Below are positions 1-8,196 of a stretch of DNA of 12,624 nucleotides, in pieces. The notes beneath the pieces were generated by a model that had not been told where the DNA came from, ran no database searches, and saw only the letters and a program-made list of their open reading frames with translations. Position numbers and translations under genes: made by a program. Origin of the DNA: Larix sibirica (Eukaryota > Streptophyta > Pinopsida > Pinales > Pinaceae); assembly GCA_004151065.3 (NCBI GenBank), contig NWUY0300072942.1:1-12624 (forward strand). Reading direction: 5' to 3'. Positions within the stretch are counted from its first letter, which is position 1. Each line of letters opens with the position of its first letter.

Positions 1-270
1 TTGCATTGGTTCCATAAACTACTCCTTTTACTTTCATGTTAAATTTATTTTATATTTGAAAATATTTGACAATACATTTACTTTTAGTTATTATGTTTAT
101 ACAATCAATAACCAAATACATTGTTTGACAGTAGCAGCTTTTAGTTTACAGTAATTAATTACCATAAAAAGTGTAATCATTGTATATAACAAATACCTAA
201 GCAGATTTTCACTCTCGCTAGGTTGTTATGGAGACTCGGCAAGTGTGTTGTATTCAACGAATTCGACCAT

Positions 271-330
271 AAGAGCAAAGCTTTTGACAAGACCTGAAAA
301 AAGAGCAAAGCTTTTGACAATACCTGAAAA
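271..330. repeat. 30-bp tandem duplication, two copies
   Basis: Two adjacent 30-bp units, 271-300 and 301-330, both begin AAGAGCAAAGCTTTTGACAA and differ at one base (G versus T just after this shared start). The near identity indicates a recent or conserved local duplication. Confidence 0.95.
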
Positions 331-341
331 CAGACCGTATG

Positions 342-383
342 AATGCATCTATATCCGAAAGCAATGTATCTATATCCGAAAGC
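342..383. repeat. 21-bp tandem duplication, two copies
   Basis: Units 342-362 and 363-383 share the core ATCTATATCCGAAAGC and differ at a single base (C versus T). It lies 11 bp after the 30-bp duplication. Both periods are multiples of three. Confidence 0.95.
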
Positions 384-589
384 AGAAATCTTGCGAGCAA
401 CGTAAATGCACACATCAAATCAAAGCACAAACCGTAGCACGAATATATCTCCTAGATGTCAGCCCTCACGTCGTCAAACCAGAACTTCAGAACTGTGCGC
501 GAAACAGCTGGTTTCTAAGTGATAATGCAGAATACACTAACGCAGTTCAGTACGGCGGAGTGATATATGCTGTTGTTTTTCTCGCCTGA

Positions 590-875
590 TGCACCGCCAT
601 TTTTGAGGGGCATTGGAAATTGGAATGATCACTTTATCGAATCTTTGGGCCGCTTTGAAAAAAGATTTGCTATTTGCAGGCAAGGACGGCCCTCTACTGA
701 TTTCTTATTTGGCTGGGCCCTTTAACGTTGGCATGCTTAGGCAGGCGGACCGGAGGCATGGCCGAAGGGGCAGGTAGGCATTCAGGATAACTGTATTTGA
801 ATTTGGCTGGGTTTTGGGTTTAATGGCTGAAGAAATTTATATATCTTTGGCCCACGGGACTCTGTGATTTCAATT
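590..875 (+). promoter_or_regulatory. Possible plant promoter with TGGGCC motifs and TATA box
   Basis: This patch is visibly richer in G and C than its surroundings. It holds TGGGCC at 646-651 and 714-719, and the reverse complement GGCCCA at 849-854. TGGGCC/Y 'site II' motifs are known from plant housekeeping promoters such as those of ribosomal protein and small nucleolar RNA genes. A TATA-like box (TTTATATATC, 836-845) sits where it could place a transcription start near 870, followed by pyrimidine-rich, leader-like sequence. The strand is inferred from the TATA position and the downstream splice-like signals. No expression evidence is available, and chance clustering cannot be excluded. 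Confidence 0.35.
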
Positions 876-1010
876 CATTTTCTTTCTAATTGTCTGTGTG
901 ATTTGCATATTCTCTGAGTCGTTTTTGATATTTTCCTTTTACTCACAGTCTCGGTTGCCTAATCTGCTCATCCACGCCCAAATTTTCTCATAAATCTTAG
1001 CGAACCACCT

Positions 1011-1058
1011 AGCGTGCTATACCCTATTTCTCTTAGGGTGCTATACCCTATTTCTTTT
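1011..1058. repeat. 24-bp tandem duplication, two copies
   Basis: Units 1011-1034 and 1035-1058 share GTGCTATACCCTATTTCT and are nearly identical. The duplication lies in what would be the leader or first intron of the putative transcription unit. Confidence 0.9.
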
Positions 1059-1443
1059 AAATTTTACCTTATCAAAATCCGTTGCTGTTTGGGCAGTTTC
1101 TCTGTATTTCGGCAACGTCTGGAAGAGTTGCTATTATGTGGATTGAAATCCGTTGTTTATTCCTGTTTCTACTATTTCTCACATTGTGGGTATTTTGCAA
1201 TTTTCATATTTTTTTACCCATCTTCAGATATGATACATCTGCTTCTGTAATTGTTCCATACATGTTTTATGTTTTTGTTTGTTTAGTTAATTCAGTTTTG
1301 TTATGATATTGGTTCCCGAGCTTTTAAACGGGGTTTATTTTTATCCATACTGCTATGTAATGCAAATCGTGTTCTTAATATTTTTCTGGTGAACATGACC
1401 AGATACGTGTTTATGTGTTTCACAAGTATTGATCTGCGCGCAG

Positions 1444-1500
1444 TGGTTATTCCGGCTACAGGGCATGGTGTTTAAGCAATTCCCGAATAGGAAACAAGAG
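1444..1500 (+). CDS. Possible small first coding exon, product unknown
   Basis: A 57-bp stretch is bordered on the left by a CAG acceptor-like end (1441-1443) and on the right by AG followed by GTAAGG, which matches the plant 5' splice consensus. The frame is open throughout. An ATG at 1465 would start a 12-codon segment reading MVFKQFPNRKQE and end in phase 0 at the donor. The patch is less AT-rich than its flanks. No partner exon could be recognised in the next kilobases, so the gene would need a long intron running into or past the repeats, or would be dead. The product is unknown. This could equally be an untranslated exon or a chance pattern. Confidence 0.22.
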
Positions 1501-1514
1501 GTAAGGAAATCGCC

Positions 1515-1531
1515 CCTGAACATTTCAGGGA
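1515..1531. repeat. Short perfect inverted repeat
   Basis: CCCTGAA and TTCAGGG face each other across a 3-base loop, just after the possible splice donor. As RNA it would form a small 7-bp stem. No function is assigned. Confidence 0.5.
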
Positions 1532-1699
1532 TTCATTGAGCTGATTGTTTCATATGTATGTTTTTGTTAAAAGTAAAGGGCCTATGAAATTATATGTAGA
1601 AACTTTGGAAAACCCGTTTTAATGTTTGAACATAGAATTAAGAGTGAAATATCTGCTTTGATAAAGACTGTAGACAACTGACTTAAGAGATTTTTTAAT

Positions 1700-1995
1700 G
1701 GACAGAGGTCTATATATATGTTCATTCTTATTTTAAAGATCGAAGTCTTCGCGGGAAAAAAAGATCGAAGTCTGAACAAATAATTGACCGGTTTTTGTGG
1801 GAATTTTTGGTCAGAGGTTTATATATGCGCTTGAAGACTTCATTCCTGTTAAAAAAAACTCCGAACAAGTAATTGACCTGTATTTAATGGAAATAATGTT
1901 CAGAGGCTTATATATATATATAGAATCGTTAACTGTAAAGAAAATAATGAAATAATGGGTTAGAGGTTTATATATATATATATATATGCTTGAAG
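1700..1995. repeat. Irregular TATA-rich minisatellite, about four units
   Basis: The motif CAGAGGTTTATATAT, or a close variant, recurs at about 1703, 1812, 1900 and 1960, with spacing shrinking from about 109 to 88 to 60 bp. Two units also share CGAACAA(G/A)TAATTGACC (the first with TGAACAA), and several carry GAAGAC. Pure TA runs lie at about 1908-1921 and 1970-1986. This looks like an old tandem array that has lost internal pieces from its later units. Confidence 0.75.
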
Positions 1996-2182
1996 ACGTT
2001 AACGGTAAACAGACATCTTCACACACATACGAGTGCAATTATTTATATGATTATTGACGTGTTAACCGTATGTTAACAAGTTTATCATTATTTCATGTAG
2101 AGTTTATAAGAGTATGTTATGTAATAACGATATATTATTTTAGCAAATGCGAAATGAGCACATTAGCAACCAATTCTATAAT

Positions 2183-2404
2183 ATTGATTAACATTAACAA
2201 GTTTTTTATTTTGTTGATTCACTCAAACAAAAAAAAATCTTTATAATTTTGTTTTTTTATTATCATAGAAATAAAACTTTAGAATATATTGATAAAATTA
2301 ATAAACTTTTTACTTGGTTGATTCTGGAAGACATTTTTTTATTTTTATTTTTTTATTTATAGTATTTTATTATAATAGATATTATATATATTTTTATATC
2401 ATAA
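2183..2404. repeat. Two tandem copies of an approximately 105-bp AT-rich repeat
   Basis: Copy 1 (about 2183-2284) and copy 2 (2288-2404) both begin ATTGAT(A/T)AA and share TTGTTGATTC or TTGGTTGATTC, a T-rich tract, and TTATTAT(A/C)ATAGA. Copy 1 is clearly diverged. Copy 2 closely matches a third copy at 2784-2886, from which it is now separated by a retrotransposon fragment. Confidence 0.8.
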
Positions 2405-2783
2405 AGTATCGCCACCAAAATAGTTCGGCAGCCAAAAAGAGATTGGGCCATCAGGTTAGTTGATGCTGTATGGGCATAAAACATTACATGGAAAACCACC
2501 ACAGGTGAAAAAGGTAATGTTACTTATATAATAGGTACAAAACACTGAGGACAGCCTCTCAGCTCAACTTGGACCTATCAGCAGCAAAACAAGAAAGAAT
2601 TCAACAGCTTATAAATGCCTTAGATGAATACAGACAGCAAGCATTATTCCATACATAGGTAGTCCAACCACAGAGAAAAAAGTGGCATGACAAATTCATA
2701 AATACCAAGTCTTTCAATGAAAGTGACTGGGCACTTTTGTATGATTCCATATTAATATACTTCAAGGAAAAGCTCAGGACCAG
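2405..2783 (+). pseudogene. Dead Ty3/gypsy retrotransposon integrase fragment
   Basis: This is a remnant of the end of the integrase core and the integrase C-terminal part of a plant Ty3/gypsy pol polyprotein, which would integrate element DNA into chromosomes. The first frame (from 2405) reads KRDWAIRLVDAVWA followed by a TAA where the family has Tyr, then NITWKTTTG. After a frameshift and loss of the following core segment, a second frame (from about 2542) reads LRTASQLNLDLSAAKQER, later EYRQQALFHT, a TAG stop (2656-2658), then KKWHDKF and KLRTR. The order and spacing match gypsy integrases. Only about 380 bp survive; no LTR, primer-binding site, reverse transcriptase or other pol domain is present. 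It ends exactly where a copy of the flanking AT-rich repeat begins. It has no coding capacity. Confidence 0.9.
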
Positions 2784-2886
2784 ATTGATAAAATTAATAA
2801 ACTTCTTACTTGGTTGATTCTGTAAAACATTTTTTTTTATAGTTTTTTATTATAATAGAAATTATATATATTTTTAATATAAATTA
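2784..2886. repeat. Third copy of the approximately 105-bp AT-rich repeat
   Basis: It begins ATTGATAAAATTAATAAAC, identical to the start of copy 2 at 2288, and follows it through TTGGTTGATTCTG to the ATTATATATATTTTT end. Copies 2 and 3 bracket the gypsy fragment in direct orientation. Confidence 0.9.
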
Positions 2887-3270
2887 ATTAAAGACTTAAT
2901 AGAGTATTCATTTTGATTAATACAAAATTATTATTATGAAAAAAATGAAATTAATGTGAAAAATGAAATGATAAAAATATAAAATGTTTATTTCTCATAT
3001 TCTGAATTTTACTAACTTTACAATTTACAGAGCATAGTAAAAAGAAACTAGATTTAAATTGCATTTACAAAGTATAGTAAAAGAAAAACTAGATTTAAAT
3101 TAACTTTTTATATATATATTAAAAAATGGTAGAGTTATATTAAAAAATTAAAAAAAAAAAAATTACTTCCTTTTTATATTTGTATGAATGATTATGGTTA
3201 CTCTCTCCATTAAAGTAAAAAATAAAATAAAACAATATAGTGTTATTAAAAGATTAAGAGAAGTAAATAA
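2887..3270. other. AT-rich spacer with a 40-bp tandem duplication
   Basis: Very AT-rich sequence with no ORF of note. The only structure I see is a two-copy, approximately 40-bp tandem duplication at 3024-3063 and 3064-3103, sharing ACTAGATTTAAATT and a variant of TTTACAGAGCATAGTAAAA. Confidence 0.7.
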
Positions 3271-4227
3271 TTACTCACACTTAAAATTCTTTATCTCCTG
3301 ATGGGGTGACTAGGCATGATGACCCCACTAGGCGTTCATGCCAATATCTAGATTCATGTAATCCGACATTCCTCATGATAGACATTTCGATTGATGTCAT
3401 AGTGCATAGTGATTTGGTGGGTGATAATGGTGATGTGAATTGACATTCAACAAAGGAAGCTTCTAGCTCTAGCTTGGATTCAATTTTATTTGTGTAGTAT
3501 TGTTGGTTTTTTTTTCTTCGATTTGAAGGTGAATATATTGTGGTTCAGAGTTCAACTAGTTTAATTAGATCGAATTTGGTTCCTTCTCATGACTCGGTGT
3601 CTATTTTTTTCACGCAGTCGTGAGTGGACTTTAGTTTTCTCTTGTCGTCGATCAAGTATTATGGTTTTTCTTTTGGTTTGGTGTGTCTTACTCTTGTTGA
3701 AAGCTAGGCTCTCCATATGTATGTAGATAGCTTGTACTAGGGTCTCCCAACCATAGTAGATAGTGTATGTGGTGGACCTGGAAATAAGGGAAATAGGATT
3801 TGTTCATGGGCTCGGGTAATGAGAGAAGTGACAAAATCAAAAGAGATATAGTGGTAGTACACCCCACTTGCTATTAGAAGGATTATTTCTTCGGATGAAG
3901 CTTGGTTGAATACATAACAAGGTTACATTCGCTAGGATGACATAGACGAGGGAAATGGGCCCTTGGGTTCACGATGCAGGCTCCACCAGGTCCAGGGAAA
4001 CAAAATATTATGACATGGTAGCTTTGTATTCTGAGACGAAAGATTTCCTCGGAAAACCACTGAGGATAATAAGGAAGGTCATTGAGAATTGATGTTGCAA
4101 TTGGATGAAGCTCAAGACAAGATTTGACATGTGGATCTAAGCTTAACATGATCTTGAAAGATACCATTGGCCTTGAATTTTGTCGAAAAAGGTCACAAGC
4201 CTAATTGTGGATAAGAGGTGTCCATCA
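3271..4227. repeat. Unrecognised approximately 1-kb repeat, copy A
   Basis: This is the first of two head-to-tail copies. Shared landmarks in order are ATTCTTTATC, GATGGGGTGAC, TCATGCCAATAT, ATTGATGTCATAGT, AGGAAGCTTCTAGCT, GTGAATATATTGTGGTTCA, GGGTAATGAGAGAAGTGAC, GGATAATAAGGAA, TTGACATGTGGATC and GGCCTTGAATTT. Compared with copy B it lacks roughly 145 bp after the CCAATAT landmark. A minus-strand frame of 94 codons (3883-4167) is open, but matches no family I know. It lacks visible terminal repeats, so the element class is unknown. It may be a piece of a decayed transposon or of a gene. Confidence 0.85.
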
Positions 4228-5325
4228 TTACACACACACACACACAAATTCTTTATCCCTCGATGGGGTGACAAGAAGGAATGATGACTCTAGTAGACAT
4301 TCATGCCAATATTTTGATTTGGCACATTGTCCCTTGCAAGCAGTTGTTGGATGATGAGAAAACATGTGGCAAAATGATGGTGAGAGTGAGGAGAGTTTGT
4401 GTAATGGAGAGGGTATGTGTGACATCTATACCTATAGCATATCATCATTGCAACATGAGACATCTCACACCATGCCCTTGTAAATAGACTTCCCTCATGA
4501 TGTTAGTCTTAATGATGATGGTACTATTGATGTCATAGTAGTTTGTGGGTGATAGTAGCGATGGGAATGGCATTCAATAAAGGAAGCTTCTAGCTTGTAT
4601 TCAATCTTATTTGTGTTGAGTCTCTGGTTTTTTTCTCGATTTGAATGTGAATATATTGTGGTTCAATGTTCAATTAGATCGATTTTGGTTCCTTTTCATG
4701 ATTGGGTGTGTTTAGTTCTTTCCTGCAGTCGGGAGTAGACTTTAGTTTCCCCCTGTCATTGGGCCAATATTATGGTTTTTTTTTCGTTGGACATGTGTTT
4801 TACTCTTGTTTCGAGCCAGGATCCCATCTCTATGTAGATAGATTACACTAGACTCTCTTAACCATGGCAAGTAGTGTATGTGGTCAATGTGGAAATATGG
4901 GAAAGAAGATTGGTTCGTGGACTCGGGTAATGAGAGAAGTGACAAAATCAAAGGAGATATATTGGAAGCAACCCCCACCTGTTGTTAGAAGGAAAATTTC
5001 TTGGGTCAAATATTGGTTGGAAACAAAACAATGTTATATTTGCTAGGAGGATATAGAGGAGAAAATGGGCTCTTGAGTTTACAAGGTGGGCTCCACTAGG
5101 TCTAGGGAAACAAAAAATTACAAGATGGTAGCTTTTTATTAGGAGATGAAATGTCTCATAGTCAAACCACTGGAGGATAATAAGGAAAGTCATTAGGAAT
5201 TGCTGTTGCAATTGGATGAATCACGGGACTAGATTTGACATGTGGATCGAAGCTGAACATGATCCTGAAAGCTATTGTTGGCCTTGAATTTGTTGAAGGT
5301 CACATTCTTGTGGGTATGGACATAG
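4228..5325. repeat. Unrecognised approximately 1-kb repeat, copy B
   Basis: This is the second head-to-tail copy, following the same landmark order as copy A. It holds an extra block at about 4328-4475, most simply explained as a deletion in copy A. Short frames are open on both strands (4864-5046 plus, 4948-5211 minus). The minus frame keeps the pattern QWF, SYH, IFCFP and RAHF seen in copy A, but that similarity is expected from nucleotide similarity alone. No recognised domain, poly(A) tail, terminal inverted repeat or LTR marks the ends. Confidence 0.85.
4229..4246. repeat. (CA)n microsatellite
   Basis: A run of CA dinucleotides (about 8 units) sits at the very start of repeat copy B. 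The matching place at the start of copy A has only TTACTCACAC, so the run has grown in copy B. Confidence 0.9.
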
Positions 5326-5399
5326 TTATTTTACCTACGATGCCTTCTTTATGTGCCCTTTGGGTTTTTCTTGTGTAGTAAGAATAATATCACAAAATG

Positions 5400-5427
5400 C
5401 ATTTTTATTTTTATTTTTATTTTTATG
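5400..5427. repeat. (ATTTTT)n microsatellite
   Basis: Four to five units of ATTTTT lie just beyond the 3' end of the left inverted-repeat arm. On the minus strand, in the sense of the RLP, this is an A-rich run about 40 bp after the end of detectable arm homology. Confidence 0.9.
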
Positions 5428-5478
5428 TATCAAAAGTTCAAAATTTTCTTTTGCATGTTAAGATTAAGTGTTATTGAA

Positions 5479-6075
5479 TTATGTAGGGAATTTATAGAGC
5501 CCATAAAATGGTTTTTTTGTGTTGTTGGGAGACAAACATAGTATCCAACACCTTGCTCTATCCCAAGCAATGAACATAGCAACAACCACCCCAAATCCAA
5601 TCCCCATTCCCAACCCTAATGCTACTAAAGATATTTCTTCATTTACATGGTTCAACCATCCTCTTTTAACATTACTCCCACTACCATTATCTCTATCCAT
5701 TGAATTATCTTTTTGTTTGCATGGTGGTAGAGGAAATCCACACAAACACTTATTTCTTTGAAATGCAGTCACACTAAAAGTGTAAAACTGAGTCCCTTTT
5801 GCGATTGGCCCACAAAGGTTGTTAGATGAAACATTTAGAGAAGCCAACATTGATAATTTAGAGAGCTCTTGAGGAATTTCTCCACGCAATTTATTTTTGG
5901 CCAAGTTTGACTTCTCCAGAGTAGATATCTCACTAAGACATACATGAATTTTTCCTTCCAATTGGTTTTCGGATAAACTCAGCAACCGCAAGCTATTCAT
6001 ACTTCTTATGCTGAGAGGGATTTCTCTTGTAAGGTTATTTTGAGACAAATCAAATATCATGTTTTTATGCAACAT
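5479..6075 (-). CDS. Open C-terminal block of the left RLP copy
   Basis: This is a 198-codon open frame inside the left pseudogene, beginning at an internal Met just after the in-frame TGA. Residues 1-90 are C-terminal LRRs (IFDLSQNNL, LRLLSLSENQLEG, EISTLEKSNLAKNKL, LASLNVSSNNLCG). Residues 100-120 are the C-cap with cysteines at 110, 112 and 119. Residues 121-147 form a charged juxtamembrane stretch. About 148-171 is one membrane helix with GLGMGIGFG small-residue spacing, followed by basic WDRAR and a 22-residue cytosolic tail. It has no signal peptide, so it should not reach the membrane as a normal RLP. It is listed because a single base change would rejoin it to the preceding island block; I read it as part of a pseudogene rather than a separate gene. 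Confidence 0.35.
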   Translation of the reverse strand: MLHKNMIFDLSQNNLTREIPLSIRSMNSLRLLSLSENQLEGKIHVCLSEISTLEKSNLAKNKLRGEIPQELSKLSMLASLNVSSNNLCGPIAKGTQFYTFSVTAFQRNKCLCGFPLPPCKQKDNSMDRDNGSGSNVKRGWLNHVNEEISLVALGLGMGIGFGVVVAMFIAWDRARCWILCLSPNNTKKPFYGLYKFPT

Positions 6076-7253
6076 ATATCACATGTTATAATCAATTCCT
6101 TTTATGTCAATTGTCATTTCATACCAATACCAGAACCCCTCTGAAGATCTATTTATTGCAAATCCATGTAGTCTGTCAAGATTAGATGGTATTCTTCCAT
6201 CAAACTTATTGTTGGATAGATCCAACACAAACAAATTGGTGAGATTTGTGATCCACGGAGGAATACTACCATAAATGTTGTTATAGCCAACATCCAAAAC
6301 TTGCAAGTTACCAAAATTTGGGAGGTAAAGAGGAATTTCACCTGTTAATATATATTTTCTTAAATTAAGTACTAAAAGATTAGTGCAAATTGACCAATTA
6401 TAAAAGCAAGGTCCCAGACAAGTTGTTAGAATGAGCAGAGAACATAGTTAAATGAGTCCAATTGTAGATGCCATCCGTAGGAAATGGTCCATCCAATTTG
6501 TTTTGTGATAGATCTAATGACTCAAGTAAAACCAAACCATTAAAATTATTAGGAATATTCCCCCCAAAACTATTATTATGTATGTCTAATATTATTAGAG
6601 ATTTTAGCTCACCTATACTATATGGAATTTGACAATCCAATTTGTTTGTAGACAAATCTAAATAGCTCAATGAATGAAGTTTTCCTATGGCTTTCAGAAT
6701 TGTTCCTGACAAACTATTGTTTGAGAGTATTAAGCACTTCAAGTTTCTTTAAATTGATAATAGCTTTAGTTATGCTACCATTAAGCTTATTATCTTGAAG
6801 AAATTTGCAAGGGTTGGAGGAATGTTGATGGTAAGCCCATTTTGAGAAAGACTTAAATAAGACAATTGATAGAAATTGGCAGCAAGGGTTAAAGGAATGT
6901 TACTACTGATCTTATTATCATCTAGATTTAAGTAAGTTAATTGATTCAAACTAGCCAGGGTTGCGAGAATTTTATTCGTGAGACTATTTCCATAAAGATT
7001 TTAAATATGTTAACTTGGTCAAATTGGTAATGTCTCCAGGTATGCTACTGGCTCCAATTTCGTAAGGCTCTAATTGTGTCAACATGGTGAGATTTGCAAT
7101 GGCTTTAGGTACACTCCCTGTGAGGTTAAGGCTAAGAGATAGATAGGAAAGGGGAAGCTGAAATATTTCACAAGGAATAGAACCAGAAATGTTAAGGCTT
7201 GAAATAGAGATATGTGTAAGGTGTGTCAAATTACTTAACTGACGTGGTATACT

Positions 7254-7511
7254 GCCTGAGAAGTAGTTGCCACTGAAAATCAAGTGCTCTAGTTGTTGCA
7301 GCGAGCCCAAATCAACTGGAATAGAACCGTCCATAGCTTTCCAACTGAAGTCAAGCACTCGTAATGCTTTCAACTGGTTCAACTCCGCTGGAATATAACC
7401 GTCCAAATGATAATTGTAGCTCAGCTCAAGTACTCGCAATGCTTTCAACTGGCCCATCTCGACTGGAATAGATCCGTTCATAGCATTGTAGCTGAGGTCA
7501 AATACTCGCAA
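7254..7511 (-). repeat. Loop of the inverted repeat: tandem LRR units
   Basis: This approximately 260-bp segment occurs only in the left copy. On the minus strand it encodes LRR units of 24 or 25 residues starting at about 7511, 7439, 7364 and 7292 (the last runs into the arm), each opening LRV(F/L)(D/E) or LEHL and containing G(S/Y)IP. The first three units are alike at DNA level, for example GAAAGCATT(G/A)CGAGT at two unit junctions, so this array probably grew by local duplication. Confidence 0.85.
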
Positions 7512-8196
7512 TGTATACCACGTCACATAGGTAATTTGACACACCTTACACAGTTATCCATTTCAAGCCTTAATATTTCCGGTGCTATTCCTTTTGAGAT
7601 ATTTCGGTTTCCCTTTTCCTATCTATCCCTTAGGTTTAACCTCAAAGGGACTATACCTAAATCCATTGGCAATTTGACCATGATGACACACTTACCTCTT
7701 TATGAAATTGGAGCCATTAACATATCTCAGGACATTGCCAATTTGACTAAGTTAATGTATTTAAGTATTTCGAGAAATAGTCTTACGAATAACATTATAG
7801 TAACCCTTGCTAGTTTGAATCAATTGACTCACTTAGATCCTTCTGATAATAGACTTAGTGGTAATATTTTTTTAACCCTTGCTACTAATTTCTACCAATT
7901 GTCTTCCCTATTATTTTATGGAAATGGGTTTATGGGTAACATTCCTATCACCCTTGGAAATTTGAGTCAATTAAAAGCATTATTTTTTGATGGTAATATA
8001 CTTAATAGTAGCATACGTAAAGATTTTAAATTAAATCTTTTTCACTTTCAATGAATGGTTTGGCATGTATAATTCTTAAAGTTATACGAAAACTTTATTC
8101 ATTGAAATTTTTATATTTGGATTCAAATAAATTAGTTAAGAAAATTCCATATTGCGTAGGTGAACTCAAATCTCTTATAATTTACTAGACATACAT

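Larger units (their letters stand above)
1..590. other. AT-rich spacer with small tandem duplications
   Basis: I see no recognisable gene here. A 114-codon frame is open on the plus strand at 245-589 and a 78-codon frame on the minus strand at 177-413, but neither shows a familiar domain. Both owe much of their content to the two short tandem duplications described separately. The stretch could be upstream flank of the promoter-like patch that follows. Confidence 0.5.
5467..7512 (-). pseudogene. LRR receptor-like protein, 5'-truncated and broken (left arm)
   Basis: Plant RLPs are single-pass plasma-membrane proteins with extracellular leucine-rich repeats and no kinase, used in defence or development. 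Reading from 7511, four 24- to 25-residue LRRs (LRVFDLSYNAMNGSIP and relatives) are followed by more LRRs of the NLTHLTHISIS type. A frameshift ends the first block at TAG 6984-6986. A second LRR block follows, with a small deletion near 6800 and frameshifts near 6740 and 6395. Then comes the island region (YWYEMTIDIKGIDYNM) ending at a TGA (6079-6081). The last block, 6075-5479, is open: LRRs, C-cap CLCGFPLPPC, a spacer, a glycine-rich membrane segment (about 5563-5634) and the tail KPFYGLYKFPT. Signal peptide and LRR N-cap are absent because the copy stops at the inversion junction. It is probably non-functional, though expression of the last block cannot be excluded. Confidence 0.9.

Noticed and set aside
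271-383. CRISPR-like array
   Set aside because: There are only two adjacent copies of each unit and no spacers. This is a plant genome and these are plain tandem duplications.
1014-1306. Two overlapping hydrophobic plus-strand frames (78 and 74 codons)
   Set aside because: T-rich leader or intron-like sequence gives Phe/Leu-rich frames by composition. They overlap each other in different frames and show no domain.
1582-2038. Minus-strand frames of 65 and 75 codons over the minisatellite
   Set aside because: They consist largely of IYIYIYK-type residues from TA runs and have no recognisable protein features.
2288-2886. Solo LTRs or a complete LTR retrotransposon, with the flanking direct repeats as LTRs
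   Set aside because: The repeats are only about 105 bp long and lack clear TG...CA ends, primer-binding site or polypurine tract. A third copy lies outside in tandem, so they look like host tandem repeats.
3883-4167. Minus-strand 94-codon frame in repeat copy A, with a similar frame in copy B (4948-5211)
   Set aside because: The shared residues are explained by nucleotide similarity of the duplicated repeat. The ends differ, no family is recognised, and plus-strand frames in the same place are equally plausible.
5519-5761. 80-codon plus-strand frame, and similar minus-strand frames at 9288-9536 and 9856-10113
   Set aside because: They are antisense shadows of the same RLP 3' region in both arms. 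Their likeness to each other follows from the homology of the sense strands.
7407-7511. Apparent N-terminal extension of the right-arm LRR frame
   Set aside because: This part is the antisense of LRR units in the left copy. It is open by chance and is not part of the original right-copy gene, whose homology starts at about 7512.
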